A stretch of DNA of 64,000 nt, taken from positions 62,001-126,000 of the forward strand of contig ML769506.1 of assembly GCA_009733575.1 (NCBI GenBank), written 5' to 3'. The position numbers and the translations under genes were made by a program. Positions 1 to 10,688 of the stretch are shown in pieces. Positions within the stretch are counted from its first letter, which is position 1; each line of letters starts with the position of its first letter. This stretch comes from Gymnopus androsaceus JB14. Taxonomy: Eukaryota; Basidiomycota; Agaricomycetes; Agaricales; Omphalotaceae. Below the pieces are notes generated by a model, which saw nothing but the letters and a program-made list of their open reading frames with translations, was not told where the DNA came from and did no database searches.

Positions 1-505
1 TGTTGTTTTCTACTCGCATTAATGATATAAACGTATTCCACAAGATAAACGCATCGAATGGTTCAGGCAAGCACGGTCGATGATCATTATCCGATGGCTG
101 ATATCTACTTGGACAAAATTTTGGTAGAGCGTAAAACTACACCATAAAAGTAAAGTAAACTGTCGGAGGCGATGCGATTTATCTATTAGGTCGATAGAGA
201 TGTGCGCGGTGGTGATAATAAAGATGATTGCTGAGTTGCCAAAAAAGAACGTCGATGATACCCGATGAATGAGAAGGAACAAGTACAAGAAACTGGAAGC
301 ATGGAGGGAGAGCCTGAGAGGCATTCGAAAGAGTCGGTATCACTTGGCAGCCTGAAGAGGCTAGCACTATCTTGATCACAACCAATTCGGTAAAGCTTCT
401 CCAGCTTTATACATGACCGAATCTTCGCCTCGTTTTTCAATCAGAGTACTGGGTTCATTTTGCGCTGGGCATATGCTCCTGTGCCAGTGGACTCGGCTCT
501 GAAAG
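1..505. repeat. Duplicated flank carrying a zinc-finger gene 3' fragment
   Basis: This stretch is a direct, diverged copy of about 5165-5705. Shared runs include the GTGCGCGGTGGTGATAATAA block (about 205 and 5370) and the sequence ending in an AATCAGAGTACTGGGTTCATTTT-like stretch. On the minus strand about 385-500 resembles the last exon of the zinc-finger gene at 5535-6642 (MYKAGEALPNW end), but the frame is broken by a small deletion in the GCATATGC region. It is therefore a non-functional fragment, brought along when a unit containing a pseudokinase gene and its 3' flank was duplicated. Confidence 0.65.
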
Positions 506-582
506 GTGCAAGAGAAAACCGATCGGAATGAAAGGAGTCATTAGGATCGAATATCGTACTTCTTTCTTTCGCTCCCGCCAAC

Positions 583-1498
583 ATGATTTGTCCACTTACC
601 GACGAAGAGATCAAGGAGCAATGCAGAGTTCACCTCGAAAAATACCCATGGCTCGATGATCCAGAAATATTACTGCTAAAACACAACGGCCAAGACACCA
701 ACTTTGTTGTCACTTTCTCGTGGCCATACGGGGCGATTCAACTGGAACAACATCGCGCATGGTTAGATTTCTTTTCGGAATCGAAAATGATCACAACTTT
801 CAAGGTGGATAGGCTGCTCGAAGATGACCTTTTTGGGATACTGGTAACGGAGAAGCTTGAAGGGCAGACTTTTAGGCAGGTTATGAACGGAACCCCTCTA
901 TCGGATGAACACGCGGACCTCATTGCTGATACACTGCAAGAGCTTCGCGAGTCTGTCAGGTCTTTCGAGAACAACAAAGTCACTCCACTTGGCCAATGGA
1001 CAGTCCAAGGGCACATGTTTCCTGAAGGCGAAACTGCGAGAGTGGTCGACACCGTCGATGAAATGTCAAGCTTTTTGACAGAGCGTTTCCAAAGAGCTGT
1101 CGGAAACGAAGTCCCGCTACCCCCTCTCGAGGATGGTGTGTTCAGTTATGGAAACCTTTCTCCTGACAGCATCAAGCTGCTCTCAAACGGTCAGCTTGCT
1201 TTCGTCGACTTCTCTCAGAGTTGCATGGGGCCAAGATGGTGGGATTGGTATGCCCTTGCAATCTCTTGCGAAGACGAGGGTTTTGTTGATCCTCTCTTGT
1301 CAGCTTTGAGAAGGAAGGGGCTGATTGTCGATGAGGAGTTCAGTGGCGTCATGGACGACTTGCATAGCTGGTATGCCCTGTATGGTACTGTCGCTGATAT
1401 GTAAGTCGATGCAATTTAGCTTAATTGCCTGCGCTAATGTGCGAATTTTTAGACAGGAGCGGGATGCAATATTCTCGAAGAGAATTCCTCCTCCGTGA
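583..1498 (+). CDS. APH-fold pseudokinase-like protein, copy 1
   Basis: Exons 583-1400 and 1453-1498 (52-base intron, GTAAGT donor, TTTTTAG acceptor); about 287 residues. The C-terminal half has the aminoglycoside/choline phosphotransferase layout: a Brenner-like segment FSYGNLSPDSIKLL near residue 186, then LAFVDF and MGPRWWDWYAL. In active relatives the first motif reads HGD(L)xxxN; here His is Tyr, the catalytic Asp is Asn and the metal-binding Asn is Ser, so catalysis looks lost (inference). The start sits in a CTTTCGCTCCCGCCAACATG box shared by all three copies. Exon 2 reads only about 15 codons before TGA; compared with copy 2 the Pro/Ser-rich acidic tail is lost through a deletion, and tail-like DNA persists to about 1680. 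Partner or substrate unknown. Confidence 0.75.
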
Positions 1499-2167
1499 TT
1501 ACCCGGTTGAGACCTCATTCTCCTGTTTCTATGGATAATCTTCCGATGCTTCCGCTTCCGCCCCTTGCATGATGACGGTACAAGCGAAGAGGACGATGCG
1601 CCATTGACCCCCGAGCTCACCGATAACGAGCTCGTCGAAAAGTCGCATAACGATAAAGAGCAAAAGAAGCGGATAAAGACGCTCTGATTGTAGACTCTCT
1701 CCAGAATGTTATGGACTAGAACTTTATTCGCCTACGCTTTCCTTTGACTCGGACGTTATCCCTCCTTCTCACTTCCTTTGATCGTTCCGACTAATACTCA
1801 CTACATTTTCTTTGGCCTGTTGTTTTCCTACTATTCGTATTAGTTACTCCTCTGATGATAGGAACGTCCATCCCACAACACAACGCATTGAAAAAGGATC
1901 TGAGGAAGTAAGCAGTCGGTGTAAGATGGACAGGATTTTGGTAGGAAGCGCAAGACTACAGGTAAAGTAAATTACCCAAGCCGTGCCAGTTAATAGGCTG
2001 ATACCTGCTGATACAATGAAGAGGTGCGTGGTGGGGATAATAAAAAGAGATGGCAGAAGAAAGCTGATGAGCTGCCAAAAATGAACTGCGATACCTGATG
2101 AATGAGAAGAAACAAGTGTAAGAGTTAAGATCGACTTATCGTAACTTATTCTTTCGCTCCCGCCAAC
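1499..2167. other. Intergenic with decayed tail remnant
   Basis: From 1499 to about 1685 the DNA still resembles the C-terminal tail exon of copy 2 (for example TTTCTATGGATAATCTTCCG and AGCGAAGAGGACGATGCG) but is out of use after the early stop. The rest is AT-rich spacer shared with the other two inter-copy gaps. No further gene seen. Confidence 0.6.
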
Positions 2168-3355
2168 ATGATTTGTCCACTTACCGACGAGGAGATCAAA
2201 AAGCAGTGCAGAACTCACCTCGAAAAACACCCATGGCTCGATGATCCTGAAATATTAGTGCTAAAACACGACGACCAAGACACCAACTTCGTTGTCACTT
2301 TCTCGTGGCCATATGAGGCGATTGTACAACATCGTGCATGGTTGGACTTTTTTTTGGAATCGAAAACGATCACAGTTCCAAAGGTGGATAGGCTGCTCGA
2401 ATATGGCTTTTATGGGATTCTAGTAACGGAGAAATTTGGAGGGCAGACTCTTAGGCAGGTTATGAACGGAACACCTCTATCGGACGAACACGCGGATCTC
2501 ATTGCTGATACACTGCAAGAGCTTCGCGAGTCCGTCAGGCCTTTCGAGAACAACAAAGTAACTCCACTTGGCCAATGGACAGTCCAAGGGCACATGTTTC
2601 CTGAAGGCGAAACTGCGAGAGTGGTTGACACCGTCGATGAAATGGCAAGCTTTTTGACTGGGCGTTTTCGAAGAGCTGTCGGGAACCAAGTCCTGCTACC
2701 CCCTCTCGAGGATGGTGTGTTCAGTTATGGAAACCTTTCTCCTGATAGCATCAAGCTGCTTTCGAACGGTCGGCTTGCTTTTGTCGACTTTAATCAGAGT
2801 TGTATGGGGCCAAGATGGTGGGATTGGTATGCCCTTGCAGTCTCTTGCGAGGACAAGGACTTTGTGGATCCCCTACTGTCAGCTTTGAAAAGGAAGGGGC
2901 TGATTGTCGATGAGGAGTCGAGTGGCGTCATGGACGACTTGCATAGATGGTATGGCTTATACGGTACTGTCGCTGATATGTAAGTCGATGCATTTTAGCT
3001 GAATCGCTCGCGCTAATCTGCGATCTGTAGAGAGGAGTGGAAGGCAATACTCAGAGCATCGAAGACCTCGAATTCTACCAGCCCACAAACTTCCTTCGGA
3101 ACTACTCAGTCAAGACCTCACTCTCCTGTTTCCGCTCCGACGCTTGCGAATTTCTCCTCCATGATCACCCGGCCGAGACCTCATTCTCCTGTTTCTATGG
3201 ATAATCCTCCGACGCTTCCACTTCCGCCCCTTGCGCATGATGACAGTACAAGTGAAGAGGACGATGCGCTATTGACCGCCGAGCTCACCGATAAAGAGCT
3301 CATTGAAGAGTCGCATAACGATAAAGAGCAAAAGCAGTGGATAAAGATGCTTTGA
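2168..3355 (+). CDS. APH-fold pseudokinase-like protein, copy 2 (full-length)
   Basis: Exons 2168-2979 and 3031-3355; 378 residues. This is the only copy with the complete second exon, which adds about 107 residues rich in Pro, Ser and acidic residues, with two similar SRPHSPVS / PRPHSPVSMDN blocks and a charged end (SEEDDALL, ELTDKELIEESHNDKEQKQW). The kinase-like core carries the same substitutions as copies 1 and 3 (YGN for HGD, DSI for xxN), while the DFG-equivalent Asp in VDFNQS remains. The tail could be a docking or phosphorylation region (inference). It differs from copies 1 and 3 at many C-terminal positions (TGRFRRAVGNQVLL, CEDKDFVDP), so it is the most divergent of the three there. 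Confidence 0.8.
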
Positions 3356-3882
3356 TTGTAGACTCCTACTAGACTCTTTCCAGAATGTTATGGACTAGCA
3401 ACCTTATTCGCCTGCGCTTTCCCTTGGCCTGTTTTATTCCTACTATTCGCATTAGCTACTCCTTTAAGGATATGAACATCCTGAAAAAGAATATGAGGCA
3501 TGTAAGATGGACAAAATTCTAGTGGGAGCAAGCACTACTACATCAGTAAATTGTCAGCATGAGTTCCAGTATTGAATTTTCCCGGCAAAGTTTCATCTTC
3601 ATTAACCAGGAGGTAATCCAATGCAATTATTAACATAAACTCGTATTCACAAAGGTCTGGAGGAAGACTTTTGACTGCGAGTAAGTAATCCTGTCGTCTA
3701 ATCAGCGGAGATGTCGCTGTTTCAGAGAAAGACATGCGAGATTAGGAGGACACGGAATTTTTTTGAGCTTTCAAACAGTTTCAAACCTACTTGTTTGAAA
3801 GAACGAGCTTATCCTAAAACGTAGCTTACACAGCTTCGGCGACCAACTCATTTTTCCCTCCTGTTCTTTCGCTCCCGCCAAC
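3356..3882. other. Intergenic spacer between copies 2 and 3
   Basis: Related to the other spacers near 3360-3540, then unique sequence with no convincing gene. A short minus-strand open frame at 3538-3735 has no supporting features. The CTCCCGCCAACATG start context of copy 3 lies at its right edge. Confidence 0.5.
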
Positions 3883-4792
3883 ATGAACTGTCTACTTACC
3901 GACGAGGATATCAAGAAGCAGTGCAAAATTCACATCAAAAAACACCCAATGCTCGATAAAATATTAGTGCTAAAACACAACGGCCAAGACACCAACTTCG
4001 TTGTCACTTTCTCTTGGCCATATGGGGCGATTGTACAACATCGCGCTTGGTTGGACTTTTTTTCGGAATCGAAAACGATCACAGTTCCAAGGGTGGTAAG
4101 GCTGCTCGAAGATGGATTTTATGGGATTCTGGTAACGGAGAAGCTTGGAGGGCAGACTCTTAGGCAGGTTATGAACGGAACCCCTCTATCGGATGAACAC
4201 GCGGACCTCATTGCTGATACACTGCAAGAACTTCGCGAGTCTGTCAGGCCTTTCGAGAACAACAAAGTAACTCCACTTGGCCAATGGACAGTCCAAGGGC
4301 ACATGTTTCCTGAAGGCGAAACTGCGAGAGTGGTCGACACCGTCGATGAAATGTCAAGCTTTTTGACAGAGCGTTTCCAAAGAGCTGTCGGAAACGAAGT
4401 CCCGCTACCCCCTCTCGAGGATGGTGTGTTCAGTTATGGAAACCTTTCTCCTGACAGCATCAAGCTGCTCTCAAACGGTCAGCTTGCTTTCGTCGACTTC
4501 TCTCAGAGTTGCATGGGGCCAAGATGGTGGGATTGGTATGCCCTTGCAATCTCTTGCGAAGACGAGGGTTTTGTTGATCCTCTCTTGTCAGCTTTGAGAA
4601 GGAAGGGGCTGATTGTCGATGAGGAGTTCGGTGGCGTCATGGACGACTTGCATAGCTGGTATGCCCTGTATGGTACTGTCGCTGATATGTAAGTCGATGC
4701 AATCTAGCTTAATCGCCTGCGCTAATCTGCGAATTTTTAGACAAGAGCGAGATGCAATATTCTCGAAGACCTCGCAATCTACCAACCCATAA
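3883..4792 (+). CDS. APH-fold pseudokinase-like protein, copy 3
   Basis: Exons 3883-4688 and 4741-4792 (52-base intron); about 285 residues. The same degenerate catalytic loop (FSYGNLSPDSIKLL) and MGPRWWDWYAL motif are present. Exon 2 begins like copy 2 (QERDAIFSKTSQSTNP) but stops at TAA 4790-4792; tail-like sequence continues untranslated to about 5030. The N-terminal part resembles copy 2 (IVQHRAWLDFF, KTITVP, EDGFYGILVTEKLGG), whereas from about residue 145 on it matches copy 1 almost exactly, so this copy looks mosaic. Convergent with the zinc-finger gene downstream. Confidence 0.75.
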
Positions 4793-5534
4793 ACTTCCAC
4801 CCAGTCGACACCTGTTTCTGCTCCAACGCTTGCGACCGTGATTACCCGGTCGAGACCTCATTCTCCTGTTTCTATGGATAATCTTCCGATGCTTCCGCAT
4901 CCGCCCCTTGCATGATGACGGTACAAGCGAAGAGGACGACGCACCATTGACCCCTGAGTTCAACGATAATGAGCTCGTCGATGAGTCGCAGAACGACGAA
5001 GAGAAAAGGCGGTAGAAAAGCACCCTTTGATTGTAGGCTCTTTCCAGAATGCTATGGACTAGCAACTTCTTTCGCCTACGCTTTCCTTTGACGTTACCCC
5101 TCCTTCTCATTTCCTTTGAATGTTTCGACTAATAAGTTATCACATTTTCCTTGGCATGTTGTTTCTCCAAATACTTAGCCACTTCTTTAATGATATTCAT
5201 TACCATCCCACGAGATAAACACATCGAAAAGTTCAGGCAAGCTGTAAGATAGTCATTATTCGATGGTCATTATTCGATGGCTAACTTTCGGTAGGAAGCG
5301 TAAGACTACACCACAAAAGTAAAAGTAAATTATCAGAGACGATGCGATTCATTTAATAGGTCGATACAGAGGTGCGCGGTGGTGATAATAAAGATGATTG
5401 CAGAGGAATGCTGAGTTGCCAAAAAAGAACGTCGATGATACCCGATGAATGAGAAGGAACAAGTACAAGAAACCGGAAGCATGGAGGGAGAGAGGCATTC
5501 GAAAGAGTTGGTATCACTTGGCAGCCTGAAGAGG
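4793..5534. repeat. Tail remnant and duplicated 3' flank of copy 3
   Basis: 4793-5030 is decayed tail-exon sequence of the pseudokinase family. About 5165-5534 is the sister of the DNA at the left edge of the window (about 1-370), in direct orientation. No gene of its own is supported. Confidence 0.55.
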
Positions 5535-6642
5535 TCAATGGTCGGGGTAGGGTCCCCGCCTAGCGCTATCTTGATCACACCAATTCGGCAAAGCTTCTCC
5601 AGCTTTATACATGACCGAATCATCGCCTCGTTTTTCAATCAGAGTACTGGGTTCATTTTGCGCTAGCGCATATGCCCCTGTGCCAGTGAACTCTGCTACA
5701 TGAAGGTCAGACCAGCGCCAGTCTCGCCAGTTGGTTGGAGCATCGCGGGGAACAGGTGGAAGATGAATATGAAGTCCATGAGCGCGAACAAAGTATTGTT
5801 CAGTGAGAAGATCAGAAGTGTTGACGAGGGCTGTAGCAGGGTGACTCGGAGGACGGGAGGACGATTTGATTTCTTCGGGACCGCTCACGTCGATTTCTTC
5901 TTCGTTGTCGGAAGTCAAAGAAGGAGTACCAAAGGATGTAAGAGATGATACGGAGGACGGCGGGGTGACTCTCTATAACAAGGGAAGAACCAACGGGAGT
6001 CAATATTTCCATCAAAGCAACAGGGAGACTCATTCACACACACCTTTGGTTTCCTACTCGGCTTTGGTCTGGCTTTATTGGGTTTCGCTCGAGCTGCGAC
6101 TTTCGGCCGCTGGGAGTAGGAAGGCGCAGGATCTTTCTGCCCAGCCCTCTTCAGACATCGTTGTCTATGCGTATACCAATGGCTAGTGTCGTAGTGGGTT
6201 TGGTCAGAGAGTTTGACGCGCTGGCCGCAGGTCAAGCACAAAACGGAGTTTGTTTGCAGGTCGGAAGTCAAAGGGTCATCTTCCAGTCTCTTCTTCCGAG
6301 CCAATGCAGGTCCTGTCAGAGGTCGGCCCGATGCACTGAATGAAGTAGACAAAGACAGGTCAACAGCGGGGAAAGAGATACAATCGAGGCAAAATCGATG
6401 TAGTTTACCTTGCATTCAAAGTAGAAAGTTTCCCCGATGTAGAAGGACCAGGACTACGTATTCCAGAGTTAAATTTATAAGCAGAAAGACGTCAGACGCG
6501 ACATTTACATCGAGGTCAAAGGTGAGTCAGCCTGACTAGCTTTGGGGGTTGTAGAGCTTGAAGGGGGCTGATGAAGGATTCAGGGCTCGGAAGGTTTAAA
6601 CTCAATTTAACTGAGCCAAACGATACGTACTGCACTTTGCAT
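5535..6642 (-). CDS. Zinc-finger-module protein, single module
   Basis: Exons on the minus strand: 6642-6631, 6567-6509, 6453-6409, 6335-6044, 5972-5535. All phases agree, giving 281 residues. After a short Ser/Pro/Thr-rich start there is KKRLEDDPLTSDLQ followed by CLTCGQRVKLSDQTHY and then W..H...C, the same module as in the upstream neighbour: x-R..YL..DP, CxxC, a hydrophobic strand, Y....W..H...C. A basic stretch (KPNKARPKPSRKPK) may act as a nuclear signal. The C-terminal part (FVRAHGLHIHLPP, GTGAYALAQNEP, MYKAGEALPNW) is unrecognised. The very short first coding exon (12 bases) is the least certain part. A broken copy of the last exon lies at the left end of the window. Confidence 0.65.
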
Positions 6643-7029
6643 TCCAGAAGAGGTTTGAGAGCTGATGTTTCCGCCACCAAATTATTAATAATGAAAGGTT
6701 TTTGGAGAATTAGACGCGAAAGAATACATACTTTATATCACTTGAGGGATCGTACGGAGGGAGAAGATGGGGGTTGAGGGGAGTTTGGTTTCAGGTTGTT
6801 TTGAAGAATGTGGGGGTGAAGAACAGAGGGGCGCCCGCTACGAGCATGGCCCTGCGGACTTTGCCGAAAAACGCGACCAACGCGCGCGACCGAGATCCAT
6901 TACATTGAAAGGCCTTTGTTATTACTTCAATGCATAAAAGATAAAGACCAGATACAGGAGTACGACGAGATAAAGAATAGATATATAGAATTAAATGAGA
7001 GATTGGCAAAATAATGAAAGTAACAAATC
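6643..7029. other. Intergenic between the two zinc-finger genes
   Basis: 387 bases serving as 3' flank of the upstream gene and promoter of the downstream one, both minus strand. A run of A/T-rich sequence lies near 6910-7020. No gene seen. Confidence 0.5.
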
Positions 7030-8840
7030 CTAAGAGCCTGACACTGACGCGTCCTTGCTCATGCTCTCCTTGAACCCACGTACAAAGGATTTAAACGGCA
7101 TCATGAACCATCCAAGCACTGAAGGAGGCTCTTTATCGGGCGCGACATAATCTTCTGTGCGAGGGCGATTCTGTGGTCTAGCATCAGGGTCGTCAGGAGG
7201 TAGGTCTACTTCCGAATCTTCGAGACGACGCTTTACACCCTTGGTAGCAGGTCCTTCCGGGGACACCACCGTGGAAGTAGAGCCGACAGAGGTAGGGGCC
7301 TTGCAGCTCGCGTGCCGTTGGTTGAACTTGTCAGACCTATTGGATCTTGAACTGAGTTAAGTTAGGATAGTGAGAAATACAGCGAATTGAGAAAAGGATC
7401 TCACTCAAGCTCAGAGCATCCCGCCTTATGTTCCTGCCACAAGGTAAGATTGTAGTCCACATCGTGCATGTAGCTCAACCTTGTCGTCGCAAGTGGCACA
7501 CACGACATGCGTTGGGCTAAACGATTTCACTCGCGGATCGTTGACAAGCTCGAGCTTGCGCTGAGCTGTGGCTACCCTTGAGCTTGGACTATGGAGAAGG
7601 AGAAAGACGTCAGCGAGAACGACGATATGAGAGACGACCGTATCAAACGTACATGGTAGTACCGTGTTTCTTACTATGTTGTTTCCAATTCCCAAGATCA
7701 TAAGCTCGAACGCCGCCTGCAGTGTGAAGACGAATCCACGAATGGCACTTTTTGCAAAGAACTTGGTCCGTTTTGACTTCCTGGGCGTTTGGATCTGCCA
7801 GGAGGATACTTTTTCGTTCATCCTCCGTCTTGTTCTTACGGTGAGTGACTGCAGTCTCTGGGCGACTTTCTTCATTGCCTTCGGGACTGGCCTGGTGTCT
7901 ATCAGGAATATTGAGTTATAAAGGTGAATTTTATGGATGATAAAAGCACGCACTCTACAGCAGGCTTTAGATCGCATTTGGCTCGATGCTTCTCCCAAGG
8001 CCGAACGTTATAGCTCGTCTGCTTGCCCAAAGCCACGTACTTGTCACATCTGAGACACTTTGCCCGATTTGCTTCAAGCGAACCACACTCGGGCTGATTC
8101 TTAAAGTACTCGATACGCTCAGCTTCCGTGCGACGAACACGATTAGTGCTGATCACAGGAGTCTGCGACAGAGGCTCCGTCGTCAAAATCGGATTCGGAT
8201 GGGGCAATTTGTCTAGAAAGACATGGATTACATGGAGCAACGAAATGGAAACGGACGAGATACGAACCGTTGCGATATGGAGGACATGGGCTTGTGTCCA
8301 CGAACCGATGCAGGTTTCTTGGTGGATGGAGGAGTGAAGCCAGCTTGCATTTTGAGCGAAGCTAGAGAAGATGAGCCACGAATATGGCCTTTCTTCTGGC
8401 TCTTGACGGAAGCAGTTTCTGACGCATCTACTTCAGTGCGAACGCGTTTGGCAGAGCTGAGGGGTTATGTAGGGATGAGTTAAAGTTTGAGTTTCCAATG
8501 TCTAATCCACGCACCGCGACGCGACTGGGATATCCGGAGGCTAAGCCACGAAAATGTAAGAAGAAACTCGTCAAAGCTGGTCATTAAACTCACCCTCATG
8601 TCCGACATCTTTTTCGAGTTTGAGGGGGACTTTGAGGGGCTAGCTGGTTTCTTGACTGGTTCGTCGTCACTCTGGCTTGATATCAGAGTCTTGAGCTGAT
8701 CTGGTCCTATAAAATGACAGAGGTTAGCAACGGAGAGAAAGAAACAACAAGCACTCACTCGGAATCCTTGGAGAGATCTCTTTTTCTCTACAATTCACCT
8801 CAGTCAGCACGAACACCCCATTCCAGGATAGATTTGACAT
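7030..8840 (-). CDS. Three-module zinc-finger protein, frameshifted
   Basis: Exons on the minus strand: 8840-8759, 8706-8594, 8540-8515 (26 bases), 8456 to about 8302, 8212-7954, 7898-7653, 7588-7405, 7351-7030. Three successive modules are visible: TEAERIEYFKNQP with CLRCDKYVALGK; TEDERKSILLADP with CKKCHSWIRLHT; and ATAQRKLELVNDP with CATCDDKVELHA, each followed by Y....W..H...C/H. The end is a conserved-looking GWFMMPFKSFVRGFKES. Module 3 needs one base removed near 7457 (a GG where one G is expected) to reach the WQEHKAGC part and the last exon, so the gene is either decaying or carries a sequence error. The fourth donor is unresolved; 8268 gives a normal intron but a different frame. Probably nucleic-acid or protein binding, function unknown. 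Confidence 0.6.
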
Positions 8841-9331
8841 GCCTTCTCTTTGCGCGAGTACGTGACTTTGACGGGTCTGAAGCTGAAAATGAGGCAGGAA
8901 AGATCCAATAATGAAAAAATGCAGACCTTGGTGGGCTTTGTGAATGAGTGTCCATAGTAATAAATGTTTTAAAGGAAAGTTAGATAATGGAAAGTGAAAG
9001 GAGTGTCTGAGAAGTATGGGCGTCTATGGCGTCTATTGTGTACGTTTTATTGTCCCGATTTGGAAACAAGTCGTTCGACCCTGGTTCAGCTTCTTTGCTG
9101 TTTCTATGATATTTCTATAGATTCTACCACAGAGTACTATCTCCAAAATCCCAAAGTAATGCATAATGCCAGAAAACGTAGGGGCTAGCCCAGATACGAA
9201 AGCGAAAGAGTGTATGTAGCAGAAAGGTACTGTAACAGATGCTAAGAGATAGCGAAAAACAGAGTCTAGCACGGTCAACGTGTAATGAAATGCAGGCTAT
9301 TGATACATTCGCATGGATGTGTTCGTATATT
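8841..9331. other. Intergenic, no gene seen
   Basis: Promoter side of the zinc-finger gene and 3' flank of the GH16 gene. A minus-strand ATG at about 8949-8957 with a possible intron precedes the chosen start but does not keep frame, so 8840 was preferred. Confidence 0.45.
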
Positions 9332-10627
9332 CTAGTAGTTGATCATGATGTACTGATAAACAGCAATGTAGTTGATTTCCCATCGTGCATCTACCAAAAC
9401 AATCAGCAACTGAAGAAACACAAAACAAGGCGAAAGATCGCTCACTATCAAAGTTTGAAGGGTCCGCAACGGTGTCTGCACAGCTACCTGAGCAACCGGA
9501 AGACCCAAACACGTCGCCAGCCCAGTCCCCGCAGAGGGTAGTGTCAATAGTTAACACATGGTCGGAAAAGTGCGAGCTAATGTCGCAAGCATCGTTGTTG
9601 AAAGCAAACACAGGTTCGCCCCAGCTGGATGGGTCTGGCGCTTGGTCGGTAATGTCGCAAGGGATATCGTCGCGCGAGAAGAACCAGATCTTGATAGCGT
9701 TATTGGTCCACTCATGGGCGAAGACGCCACCCATCTCCGCGTTGAAACCCGCACCGTATGAGCGTGGATCATTGTCCAAGAAATAACAGCCAGTGTTATC
9801 AGAACCCGAGGAAGCACAGTTGAGGTTGCCTATGCTGCTGTTGCCAGCGACAAGGCTAGAAAAGGAGGATTCCATGGAGCAGCTAGTCTGAAAGATCGTT
9901 AGTCCTTTGCAGCAGAGCGAAAGAAACAAAGAATTACCGAAGTATGCAGAGTCATTTGATTATTCTTGTTCAGGTTTACTCCTTCGACAACATCTATTTC
10001 GCCTGTGTACATTATATACGATCGTTAGTGTATTTCGAGACTGTTTAACAAGAAACGTACCTTGATTTGGCCAATTGGGACCGACACTCCTAAAGTGATG
10101 GAACATGAGAGTTAACAAGCAAATAGCTTCAAAATTAACATCATACACACCAATAAGCTGGCCACAAGCTGCAACCGTGAGGCATGGCCCAGAAATCAGC
10201 GATGAACAGACCACTATTGTAACTCTTGGGAGAGCTAATGCGGACAGAATTCCGATTTTGACCGGACGAGAGCGTCGTATAGTTATCCACTGCCAATATG
10301 GCAGTACCGTCGTCTTCCACATACGCAAGACCCTTGGATTGAGCCTCTTTAGAGTCTAGATAGTTGACCAATCCGTTCGTAGGGTCAGAGTCGGAGAAGA
10401 AGGTCCAATTCCTGCGAAATGTGTATTGAGATCAGATGCTCTGCCGATAAAGAAATAAAAACATACAGAAAATCCGACCCCTGAAACCAATCCTCGACGG
10501 TGTAGTTTGTGCTGCGAGCCTTGATAGCTGGACGACGACGATGCTTATGGCCAAAAGTCGGTGACCCGTCAAAAGAGGCAAACGATAGGAGAGGCAAAGA
10601 GAGGAGGAATACAGGGAGGGAGTACAT
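9332..10627 (-). CDS. Secreted GH16 endo-1,3(4)-beta-glucanase
   Basis: Six exons on the minus strand: 10627-10467, 10411-10151, 10089-10061, 10002-9938, 9887-9446, 9390-9332; every phase agrees, 338 residues. Residues 1-18 form a signal peptide (MYSLPVFLLSLPLLSFAS), followed by a basic KHRRR stretch that may be a Kex2 site. The GH16 signature GEIDVVEG lies near residue 151, with Glu152 as expected nucleophile, Asp154 and Glu157 as acid/base (family knowledge). Substrate-cleft features include MPHGCSLWPAYW and the closing PSNFDNARWEINYIAVYQ. The family hydrolyses beta-1,3/1,4-glucans such as laminarin or the fungus' own wall glucan. Intact, with normal length for the laminarinase-like subgroup. 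Confidence 0.92.
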
Positions 10628-10676
10628 TTCGGCTAGCCGACGAGAGATTTACGTTGGAATGAAAGAAAGGAAAGGA

Positions 10677-10688
10677 GGTTATATAACC
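10677..10688 (-). promoter_or_regulatory. TATA-like palindrome upstream of GH16
   Basis: GGTTATATAACC, a perfect 12-base palindrome about 50 bases upstream of the GH16 start codon, placed where a TATA element would be expected. Confidence 0.4.

Noticed and set aside
738..1052. Minus-strand open frames repeated inside all three pseudokinase genes
   Set aside because: Antisense shadows of the coding exons, copied with them.
5333..5638. Minus-strand open frames matching one at 186-440
   Set aside because: They look conserved only because the DNA is duplicated; they overlap the 3' flank of the zinc-finger gene and differ by indels.
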